Source: Bombyx mori (taxonomy: Eukaryota > Arthropoda > Insecta > Lepidoptera > Bombycidae). Taken from it: a stretch of DNA of 64,000 nt. Where the stretch lies: NCBI RefSeq assembly GCF_030269925.1, contig NC_085128.1, positions 2,668,501 through 2,732,500 on the forward strand, read 5' to 3'. Numbering within the stretch: the stretch's first letter is position 1; every line of letters begins with the position of its first letter. Shown here one piece after another: positions 54,396 to 64,000 of this stretch. The notes under the pieces are model-generated. The model was not told the DNA's origin. It did not search any database and saw only the letters and a program-made list of their open reading frames with translations. Made by a program: the position numbers and the translations under genes.

Positions 54396-57300
54396 GTCTG
54401 GCTGAGACTCGTGAGCGCGTCAATCAGAATATCCATACGACATTGGCACTGTGACCCCGTAGTAGGTTTTGACCTCCGACAATAGACGTCGCCATGCGCA
54501 TCACCTTGCCAGTCCGGCACTTGGAGCTCGAGCAGATATATTATCGTATAATTATGTAAGAAAAAAGTGCCACAGAAACAAACATATGTACTTTCATAAA
54601 CTTGAAAAACATTACCCTCTTTCGGCAGTCGGGTAAAATTGCTAAAATTGCTAAGCATCAATACACTAACAATAACAGGAAATATCCCTATTCTTTTAAA
54701 CCATGAGCTAACAACAGTAACTTTTGGACTAATTTATAAATTACGTTTTCCTAAAACTTACCCATATTTATATACCCACATATATTTTAGCTCTATATTA
54801 CAATTTATTAAAATTACCACTAGCGATGATAGTAAGAACAATTTCTAAAATGTTATTCATTGCATGTTTATTTCTATCGAATTCCAAATGGGATTTAAAT
54901 AAAACACACTTGTAAATTATACAAATAAAATAATATGCCAAATATTTTAATGCGAGTTTCTAGTCTGCCGAGTTGACTAATTATTTTCGTTTAAATACAT
55001 ATACATAGTTATTACCCATAGATTTACTTGCATTATTTAAAACTTGGTTTTTGTTTGTAGATTGTTAAATTTTATTAGCGTTGACGGGCAAACATGTGTC
55101 GCCGTCTACTTAGACATGTGTTTGAAAATCAAACTCAATTAAATTGTAATAAAGACTATTTTACGATTCACACTGAAACGCATTATTTCACAGCAGAAAT
55201 GCAAAGGCAAGTCGCTGTTCTTATACTCGCTTATAAAATTACCTACTGTTTACAATGAAATTATAGTAGGAGTTAATATGTGACATTTCCGAAGCTTTCC
55301 AGTTTTCATCATGCGTGTGCTCATATAAAAATGACATACAGACATCGGCAACAGAACATCTGTTTATTTTTTTATATAGAAATACTTGAAAAAATAATAT
55401 AGACGAGAAATATGATTAAGCGTGTGATAAATCGTAACGCGGAGACTTCAAGGTGACAACACACAGCAGCGCTGAACGGTTGGATGTGTTGCGGCTTCTA
55501 ACAAAATTTATTGTAGGGTGACCATGTCGTGATGATGTTTTTTTTGATCCTGGCTGTTTTAAGCACATTTCTGCTTAATTGCTCATTGTAAGGAATGTCG
55601 TGATAGCGTATAAGATAATAATAGTACAGTATCGCGGCAGGGCGCGTAAGATTTTTTTTTTAATAGGACCCTTGCCTTTCTTTTCATAAAGCAACAACAC
55701 ATTTCGTTTTCAAAAGTAGGATATTCGTTATTTTAACTTGAAGTTCTAGCTAAATGGCAACAAAAAAACAATCAAACATACATACAAACATATATAAGTT
55801 TTTTTATGTATAATAAAGTTTATATTGCTGCTTATAAGTTTTTTTTTTTTTTTTTTTTTTCATTTATTTAACCCATAACGGCAAATAATTAATTTCATAT
55901 GAAAGATTTTTAATTAAGAGTTATTATTGTATAAGTTTAATGTGAATACTTGCCATTTACTCTAAACTTTATGAATAAAGCCGTATTATGATGTTTGAGC
56001 GACATTAAATATTCATAAACTACCCAAAGATATTGTCACCCCATTTTAAAAGGGTAACCTACATCTTGATTCGAGCATTTTATATTGAAGACTCACAGCT
56101 GTGCAAATATCATAGTTTATTTATGTTGAAAATAGTGCAAATCGATACAACCAAAACGAAAATAAATTTAACTGAAAATCAAATTAACATTTTGTTTATT
56201 TATTAATTACCAAAAATATGTTCTTTATCCGATGGCAAGAGAGTTGATACATCCGGGGAGTCACGACCTTCAGTAACCGATATCACAAACTTTACGTTCC
56301 AGAATAGATAATGAATATGAATTAAAATAACATTAAAATCACTAATAGTAAAAAAAACTCCAAAAATCCTTTTCACGAGGTCCTTCACAAAAAAAAACTT
56401 GAAAAGTCAATCGCAAATTACTTATGATCGAAAATTTTAAATTTAGAATAAAATCAACGAATAGACAGGAAGTTATCTGCGAAGTGCCTTAGCTTCCGAG
56501 TGGGAGTGGGTAATGCACAGATAAATAAAACCATTTTCCGACACAAGCCGCTAATAAAATCCAGTGCCAAATATTAATGTATGTAAATAAAGTTGGTTAT
56601 TCAAACGCTTTTCGGCCTTTGATCGTTTTTAATTATTACTTTTCATTAAAACTGAGTCGTAACAGAACAGATGGTGAAGTTTCCGATGATTTTGGCAGCA
56701 CTCGGCGCTCATTAGTTATGATGGCTATACTTTTGTAATTAAGCCTACAGCAAATGGCTAGTTCTAAAATTATCGAAGATTCCATTCGTGATCAATTCTT
56801 TCAGTGCAGTGTTTTCTGTGTACCATTTGTAACTTATATTCATGTCTATATTACATAACAATATGACAAGTGTTGTATATTTAGATGTGTTTTAATTAGT
56901 CAAAATTTCGCCCAAAGCCAGCTTATGACCTAGATTAACACATAGGATACTTTTTATCATTTTGAATGGCACTATTCAAGTAGAGCTATATCGACTATAA
57001 TAAATACTATTGTTTATATTATATTATACTATTTATGTATGTTTCGCGATTTCGCGTACAAATCGATTGGTGGGGAGCTAGACTAACTGACCTTGACCAG
57101 ACCTGACTACCTTGCTCATCAGGTGTAGATTTTTTGAAGTGAAAACTTCTTTAGCATCGTTGTTATTTGAAAGTCGATGAAACGAAAAAACGACAGTAAA
57201 AAGAGACAGACACATAAATTCATAAGATTTGATGTGGGAGAAAATGAGATAGGAAGCATTATACAGTGTTTCTTATATTCATGGCTCTCTTTGTGGTCTG

Positions 57301-58164
57301 CTCCGTACCTAATATTCGTACTTAACATTCTGAATAAATCTATGTAATATATACGAATAAAATGTAAAATAATTATCAAACTTTTTATTACTATGATCAT
57401 TACTAAAACCTACAATTATCATCTTCCCGAAAATTTACATTCGTCTCATTATTTTGAAGGTTTCACTTCTACCACGTTTGAATTGCACACATGTTTTTTT
57501 TTTCTATTTCTGCCGCAAACCTATCATGCCTTTGAGCGTGGATTGCTATTTAATACCGTTGAGGTTCCGTCCCCATATCTCCAGATGGGCCAACGACAAT
57601 TAATTGACGACGTGTGCAATTAAAGACATTTCCCCTACAGATACCCGATGAAACGATAAACGTAAAACAATAATGCAGCGGGAAATTAGAACCGAAGTGG
57701 TAAAGCGCGGGCGAACCACGTTACGGCGCCCATGTGATAATTTATCAAGTGCAGATAACAGGAAACATCGTACATACGGATAAGTGATAAGAGTTAAATA
57801 ATGTTATCGTAATGGTTCGGTGGAAGAGTGCTCCTGGTAATTAGTGAAGCATTCACAATATTGTAATTGAAACTTCGTAACGATTATTTGTAGAGGGTAA
57901 ACAGTTAATTGGTTTTTGAAGAACGAATCCTCGTTGCGGTAAACGACCTCTAAAGCTCGATACTTAAAATTGTATATTGGATCTAAATTTTAAATTTACG
58001 AATTTGTTAACTAGGTCATAAGTCAATTCGGTTCTTAAACGGACAGTATGTTTAAGCCATCCCGGCTATATCGCAGTAAGATTTAGGAACATCCCTATTT
58101 TACTTTCCAGCGAAACTTCTGAACCTCTGAATCTCACACTAATATTTATGGTAGCGTGTGTTAT
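54396..58164. other. Long single-copy-looking AT-rich stretch
   Basis: A T-run of 22 at 55839-55860. Frames of up to 93 codons (57119-57400 minus) have no recognisable domain. No gene, RNA gene or family repeat supported. Confidence 0.4.
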
Positions 58165-58332
58165 ATGAAAGTAGAGGGTAATGTGGCGCGTCCTAAAAAG
58201 ACCTTATGAAAGAGAAGATGCGAGAAAGCTGTCAGTCCAGAGATGGCGAGAGAGTGTGGTACGCCTGAATGGGAAAGAGAACTTACTGCGCCGACCCCAC
58301 ATAGTGGGATATAGACAAGAAGAAGAAATGTT
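58165..58332 (+). mobile_element. Non-LTR retrotransposon 3' end (RPKKT type)
   Basis: Reads MKVEGNVARPKKTL then stop, a broken C-terminal LINE motif. The 3' end is GCGCCGACCCCACATAGTGG followed by GACAAGAAGAAGAAA, homologous to 38085-38270 and 53668-53876. Confidence 0.6.
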
Positions 58333-58359
58333 TTATAAACTCTCATGGGTTCGTAATGC

Positions 58360-58510
58360 TGCATATTTCTGCGGTGAAGGAATCGTGGTTTGAAGGGTAA
58401 TCAGTTTCGTTGAGACTTGAACTTCATTTCTGGTGGATGTCGGAACTAACATCATGGTGTTTATGGCCTACGGTAATCGCTTAATATCAAATAAACCTTG
58501 AGTTCGTTTT
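58360..58510 (+). mobile_element. Degenerate BMC1/BmSE-type element
   Basis: GCATATTTCTGCGGTGAAGG, GTGGTTTGAAGGGTAATC, TGGTGTTTATGGCCTACGG and TAATCGCTTAATATCA in the family order. Confidence 0.5.
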
Positions 58511-58639
58511 CTCACTTATCTCAGTGTGAATTATGTAAATTGTTGTAAATTATCTAAAGAGACCCAGCGGCCTGCCGTTAAACAGTCTAGACGCTTTTAT
58601 GAGGTATATTTTCGATTTACAATGTAACTATAAGATCAA

Positions 58640-58815
58640 TCCATACTTAATACTACAAATGCAAAAGTAAGTTTGTTTGTTTGTTTGTTACTCTTTCGCA
58701 TTTTAACTACTCATCGATCGTCATGAAATTTTAGATACACCTATTAGGTACTACGAGTATATGCAGAAAAATTACGATTCCCGAGAAAAATGATTCTCGT
58801 TACGTTAAAGCGAGT
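58640..58815 (+). mobile_element. Helitron-like element, left part
   Basis: TCCATACTTAATACTACAAATG follows an A, then GTTTGTTTGTTTGTTACTC and GATCGTCATGAAATTTTAG, the left-end pattern of moth Helitron-like repeats. No CTAG right end was found before the next repeat. Confidence 0.5.
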
Positions 58816-58826
58816 GAATATGCGCC

Positions 58827-58871
58827 TAAATAAATAAATAATAAATAAATGAATAAATAAATAAATAATAA
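58827..58871. repeat. AATAAATA-type simple repeat
   Basis: About 45 bp of AAATAAATAAAT with interruptions. Confidence 0.9.
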
Positions 58872-58930
58872 GTAACCCATTATCCTAATGGAATCTTACC
58901 TTACGAATGATTTTTAGAAATAGCCGATAA

Positions 58931-59196
58931 AGAGTCAGCAAGCTGAAGTGGCAGTGGGCTGGCCTTATATGCCGTAGGACTGACGATCGCTGGAGCAGAC
59001 GGGTTCTCGAGTGGAGACCGCGCAGCGGAAGACGTAACGTGGGACGCCCCTTGGCTAGGTGGTGCGATGACCTCCGCACGGTGGCTGGCAAGAAGTGGAT
59101 GAGGAGAGCCGCAGACCGGGCTCAGTGGTGTGGATTGGGAGACGCCTATGTCCAGCAGTGGACGACTGTGGGCTGTTGATGATGATGATGATGAAT
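58931..59196 (+). pseudogene. RTE-like LINE 3' end with open C-terminal frame
   Basis: An uninterrupted frame (58931-59179) reads SKLKWQWAGLICRRTDDRW, LEWRPRSGRRNVGRPLARW, CDDLRTVAGKKWMRRAADR and AQWCGLGDAYVQQWTTVGC, then stop. This is the canonical C-terminus of RTE-like ORFs. A (GAT)n run follows (59178-59196), the usual RTE 3' microsatellite tail. The copy is 5'-truncated, with no catalytic domain, but has no stop within the part that remains, so it is probably younger than the remnants at 15866 and 28455. Confidence 0.85.
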
Positions 59197-59282
59197 AGCC
59201 GATAAAGTGCCTGTAACTTAAAAGGCTTTTTTCTCACTGGGAATACTATGATATATCCATTTTAAAATGGGGGTTAGAAAAG

Positions 59283-59365
59283 TGTCTTCTTACATTGTTG
59301 ACGTCTGTGAGCAATAGTGACCATTCAACTCCCGGTGGGTCGTATACTTCTGCCGACAAAGCCAA
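59283..59365 (+). mobile_element. Degenerate jockey-like LINE tail
   Basis: TTGTTGACGTCTGTGAGC, GACCATTCAACTCCCGGTGGG and TCGTATACTTCTGCCGAC resemble the tail at 847-957. Confidence 0.5.
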
Positions 59366-59756
59366 TATTTTTTTACGAAACCAAAAAAAAAAACAATACT
59401 TAAAAATAAAAAAGATTAAAGATAAACATAAATAAACAAGTCTAATGGAACGGCACACGTCTATAATTAGAACGATTTCTCAACAAAATTTTAACTCAAT
59501 CGAATCCGTCTTGCGTCTCACTCGACTCCGCAAATATTTATAAAAACTTCAAAAATAGTTACATTCATTCATTCTTTTGTTTATGAATTGTGATGCCGAG
59601 CAAACTCTTGCAGTCACTTAACCTTGTAACGTAGCATCGTTGTCAATCGGCGGAAACGTACATACAGAGTACTGAGGTCACACGTAAATTTGAGATGGCC
59701 TTTTGTAGACGTAAGTATTTAAGTTACACACATTAAGGTACTTTATCTATAAGACT
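59366..59756. other. Non-coding stretch
   Basis: Nothing supported. Confidence 0.4.
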
Positions 59757-60123
59757 AATAAAAAGGGTGCGTGTACTGATGTACGCGCATAAGAAGTTAT
59801 ACTTTATTTTTATTAAATTTATTTCTTTTTTTTTATTTAAATTTTAATCAATTTGAAAAAAAATGGATTAAACAACATCCTCAAACACGCATATTGGACA
59901 TCCCTTTTCTTGACATCGTATAAATTCGGTAATTCTCGGTACGGTTCAGAAAGTTCACCTGCGGCTATATTCAGACTCGCCAAGTTACGTCGGTCGTATT
60001 GTAATGAGCGATTTAGTAAGCAACTTCATTCTGTTAATTTTGTGTCACGGTGCGCGCGCATCGTAAAATTTCACTCTTATCAATTTTTCATAACGCGCCT
60101 AAAGAAGTATAACTTCAAAATTT
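59757..60123. repeat. 365-bp dispersed repeat, copy 2
   Basis: Same sequence and orientation as 2827-3191, with few differences. It carries the same inverted GAAGTTATACTT and AAGTATAACTTC end motifs. Confidence 0.75.
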
Positions 60124-60258
60124 TATTCGACATATCGAAATACTTGTTTATCTCTAATTATGTACATATACCATGTACTATTTACAAAATTTACATATTC
60201 CATCTACCGTCCAACACAATAACACGTTAGAAGTCTCCCTTAGTACTACTGTCTACTA

Positions 60259-60737
60259 CAGTGATTCTCAACCACTGTGCCGCGGCACTTTTGTGTGCCG
60301 CCAAATTTCAAAAGTGTGCCTCCAAATTTTGCAAATATATAATAATGTTGATATTATTAAATTATATCATTTAAAAAGAAAAATATTTTTAACATGAATA
60401 TATATTTAAATCCACAAAAAAATAAATTATTTTATTATTTGCTTTGCAACGCGGTTTTTCTTAGTGCCAAATTATGATGAAGCGGCGTGCATAGCAATAG
60501 GAATATGTCTCAAGTCGGCGCACACTTGCCACTTCTGTGTACAAAACGTGTTGTTTTAGTGATAGTTGGGATTCACAAAGTATTGCACAGTAGTTACTGC
60601 ACCTTTTCTTTGGTTAAAATTGGCAAATGTATGTGATTCGGTAGTAAGTAAATAATTTATATCTTTTTCTTTGTGTGCCGCCAAATTTTGAAATCATTAA
60701 ATATGTGCCGCAACAAAAAAAAGGTTCAGAATCACTG
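60259..60737. mobile_element. hAT-type element with perfect 8-bp target duplication
   Basis: 479 bp with ends CAGTGATTCTCAACC and GGTTCAGAATCACTG. It is flanked by GTCTACTA on both sides (60251-60258 and 60738-60745). The outer parts match 31036-31368 in the opposite orientation. The middle (about 60435-60650) has an extra segment including GCAACGCGG and GGCGCACACTTGCC that the shorter copy lacks. Confidence 0.9.
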
Positions 60738-60745
60738 GTCTACTA

Positions 60746-62711
60746 CAAACACTTTCGAGGTCAAGATAGGATGTGTTGTTTGTAAATATTTTAGAATAAC
60801 ATTTGGGTTTCATTTTTATTTGTTTCATTGAATACCTTTTTATGTCAGTGTGTTCAATAATAACTTTAAATTATCTCATATCTTTATTTGAAAATAAATA
60901 AAAAATGAACACACGCACCGTTTATTTATATTTAAAAAAAATTATTCGTTATTGTCTATCTTAAGATTTTCTGAGAGAGATCATATTAAGCGTAAATACT
61001 GACCCATTGACATAACCTGTGTAGTTTTACATATTATAATTTTTGTTTTGTTTCTTTTTACGTATTATTTAGTACGGTATAGAGTTAATTTGACTATGCA
61101 TTTAAAAGTAATTCAAATGATCTGATCTCCATTGTTATAAAACACGGGATAATAACGTATCTTCGAATTTTCAATTTTGAAAAGCCACAAAAACTACGTG
61201 CTATTTTAAAGTTTTAGGATTGTTCCTGTTATATTTTACGGTGCATGTCAACGCTAGCATTATTACAGGTTACGACCTAGTTTTATTGCAGTTGGAAACC
61301 TTACATAACAAACGATCGCTTAGAACGTATTGACCTACTGATGCTTCAAATATAAAAATACTCTCCGGAAATCAGTCTTAACACTTGAAACGCTCGATGA
61401 AAAAAAAAATTGATTTTTACAATTTACATAAATACACAAGCTTATAATTGAGATTGATTTCGAATAAATAGGATTATGTTAACCTTTTAGGTTATCTGCT
61501 TTAGTTCCACTAAATTTGGCGGGAGATTTGACAGCTGACAAAAAATCGTTACGGCTACATAGAATAATTAATCAGTTGACAGTGACTAGCATTCATTTTC
61601 AAATTAAGAATAAAACATCCGTATGTTTTAAAGAAACGTGTTTTATCGCGTATCTGCCACTAGAATGTAATATTCAAGTTATAAAATTCGCTTATTAAAT
61701 CTTCTAAATCGTATTTATTTTCACAGCTTATTTTAAAATTATGAATGAAATTTCGACACGTTCATTGGAAAGACGTCAATAGTTTAAATTACAGCAGCCC
61801 TCTTTGTTGTTGCGAATACAGGAAACGATAAATTTGAACGTACCTATTATAACGCCAGACACTTTCTTTCACTAGTAGCAGATTTGAATGCTTGAATTCA
61901 GAATAAAAAAATTTGAAGGAAGTCAGTGTTCTTAAATTCTCCCCTTAACTTATGAAAGGACAAAGCTTTATCAAATATTTTTCTCTTGTTATGAAATGCT
62001 TACATTGTGTATCTATAAATTTACAGCGTTCCTTTGCACGCAGATCAAACATCAAACAGCCAAATGTTATGACAGAACTATTATTCAGATCAATCTTATT
62101 CTTCGATCTCTCAGAATCATTAGCTCGTTTCGTATTCCGGATCTAAACAGAAATACAGACTTCGAGCAGCTGTTACAAAAGTATAAAGAGAGTTTACATT
62201 AAAATGCAGTTTGTATCACGTAAATTTATAAAACTGTTGCAGATAACTTTTAAAAGTCGGCATATACGTTTAATGATGTAAAGAATGAAATGTGATTTAT
62301 AACGAATTGCAACAGTCAGCTGCAACGCTAAAATTAAACAGAGACTAACATTTATTTCGATTGACGGGAACAGGATCTGCGGAGATTGTTGACGGATCGA
62401 TAAATATTGTTTAAGAGTTTTTTGAGGTTATGAAATACTGTTGATCGGTAAAGTTTTTCATGCAAAAAAGATGGCTGCCATTTTATGAATGCAAAAACGA
62501 AAGTTAATAAAAAAGAATCGTGTGGTTTTATGAAACCACGGTAAAAGTGAAACATTTTTTACATTATAGACATTTAACAAAAAAAATTTGGAATAATATT
62601 CCATTAAGGGTATAAAAATCGCTTTATCAGTTTTCATTTTATACTTGCAAAATTGGAATGATAATGGGAAAGGATAAAAGTAGATTAAGTCTCCAACTAA
62701 TATTTTTATTC
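60746..62711. other. Single-copy-looking AT-rich stretch
   Basis: Small frames have no recognisable domain. No family repeat seen. Confidence 0.4.
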
Positions 62712-63145
62712 AACCCGCCACCATATTGGCCTTGGCCGCTCTGACGAGCGCCCTTCACTTTATCCCTACTCCGCGGTCGACCGTCACGCGACATGCAACA
62801 CACAGACGAAAAAGTTTCACTTTAATAATGCTAGCTTGCACATGATATGCGCAGAACTGAAAATCATATGCCCTGAGGGGTGTTAATGCCGGCTATGAGC
62901 GCCTTCTTGAGGACAAAGACACGTCGCCTCGAATTTCTGAAACATTAAATATAGAACGAGCTACCTTTGTAAGCAGTGGGACACTTTGCCGAGGTCCGTG
63001 ATCACCTTTACCATGTCATCATCGTGACTGCCACGTCTTCCTTCACGAGGGTACCCGTACGAGCATTGCTAACGCTGTAGTCGACCATAGTGTATATTCC
63101 ACAGCGGACTGCCGCGGTGTTTTTGCCAGCGACCATCGGAAAGTA
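62712..63145. other. GC-richer block of unknown identity
   Basis: Starts CAACCCGCCACCATATTGGCC and includes GACGAGCGCCCTTCAC, CCGCGGTCGACCGTCACG and GACTGCCGCGGTG. It stands out against the flanking AT-rich DNA. No long frame is open on either strand. It could be an old transposon fragment or a regulatory region. Confidence 0.35.
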
Positions 63146-64000
63146 CACCAGTTCAAAAATCAGCAAACTATTTCATCGATATTAAAATTTATCGATATTT
63201 AGTGTTTACTAATTACTTTTTTTTCGTAAAAAAAGCAAAGCTATAAAAACCGCTGTATGTAGGTATATTTAATCTTGATAAGATAACAGAAGCCGAATAT
63301 GTTGGACTAAAATCACATTTTTTCACAACCAACCAATAGTGATAAGTAATAGTGGGAACTTCGTATTTATGTGAACAGAATAGCAGGGTACATTGTTAAT
63401 ATATCGCTTTTTTACTTGGAATTTAATATTATAACTCCTAACATAATATTTCATGAGAAATCACATTATATTCTTTCATGTTCGAATTTTAACAAGCTCA
63501 GTTATGTGTTGCCAACATAATAACGACGCGGCTACGTGTCATTTGTAATGTGTTAATTTGACGTCTTATATTATTATATGACATTGGTATTCCATCCAAT
63601 AATATACTGAAGTTTATCATCAATAAAATTATGAAACAAAATAATAAACTAGGTACACAACTAACAATAAATTTCAATACAAAAGTAATTTAATAGGGTA
63701 AAAAACAATTTATTATAGCCGAAGTTTAAAAACACGAGCGAAAGATCTCGATCCAACAAACATTAATTACAATTCCTAAAATGAATCGCTCCGTTCTAAA
63801 TCAATATTAAAAAACTAAACTACAGACGAATCACCATTAAAAGCAAACACGACGTTTTCCCAAAAGGCCGCCACCAATAAACAGGTCTCTAGCAAAGCAA
63901 ATGACTGTTCTAGAATATATCTTAAGCTTAATATGATCTAGTATTAGTTAATGGTATGAATGAGTCACAACATTGAAAGGGCTTGATAACTGATATGTCT
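63146..64000. other. Single-copy-looking AT-rich stretch
   Basis: Nothing supported. Confidence 0.4.

Noticed and set aside
1..64000. CRISPR array, virus, bacterial operon or complete autonomous transposon
   Set aside because: No regularly spaced short repeats, no viral or bacterial gene organisation and no transposase or full reverse-transcriptase domain seen.

Overview
This looks like nuclear DNA of a moth, most likely the silkworm genus Bombyx. It is AT-rich, has almost no long open reading frames, and is packed with short interspersed elements I recognise from silkworm: Bm1-like copies, the BMC1/BmSE-type 3' tail ending in GCAATAAAA, jockey-like and RTE-like LINE 3' ends, and Helitron-like elements ending in CTAG. 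Family names are given from memory; no search was run. The picture is a gene-poor intron or intergenic stretch colonised by transposons.

Only two stretches support host coding sequence, both on the + strand and about 1 kb apart. The first is a 251-codon ATG-initiated frame (18726-19481) for a charged, Ser/Asp/Glu/Lys-rich protein that I do not recognise. The second is an 86-nt internal exon (20514-20599) with good splice sites. It encodes a Cys-rich motif typical of the start of PET-LIM proteins (Prickle/espinas, Limpet, Testin group). The two may belong to one gene: the first frame has a phase-compatible though weak donor at 19367/19368. The next PET-LIM exon was not found, so most of 20.6-64 kb may be a large first-part intron, with or without other transcripts inside.

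Layout: 1-6.1 kb holds Helitron-like elements, a jockey-like LINE remnant, a TA-flanked palindromic MITE and Bm1/BMC1-type SINEs. 7.3-10.2 kb holds an unclassified retroposon and a Helitron-like element with two retroelements nested in it. 11.3-16.8 kb holds SINEs, a GC-rich LINE 3' end, a 304-bp element with 17-bp inverted repeats, an RTE reverse-transcriptase remnant, a 54-bp palindrome and a full-length tRNA-headed SINE. 16.8-20.6 kb is the gene segment. 21.4-25.3 kb is a cluster of Helitron-like elements and SINEs. 25.3-34.7 kb is mainly single-copy DNA with two hAT-type elements. 34.7-54.4 kb is dense in SINE and LINE tails. 54.4-58.2 kb and 60.7-64 kb are mostly single-copy.

Between them the repeats suggest several mobilisation routes: pol III SINEs sharing a tail with a LINE, two SINE groups sharing a central core but having different tails, rolling-circle-type elements with clean A|TC...CTAG|T junctions, and hAT-type elements with perfect 8-bp duplications. 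No tRNA or rRNA gene, CRISPR array, virus or complete autonomous transposon was found.
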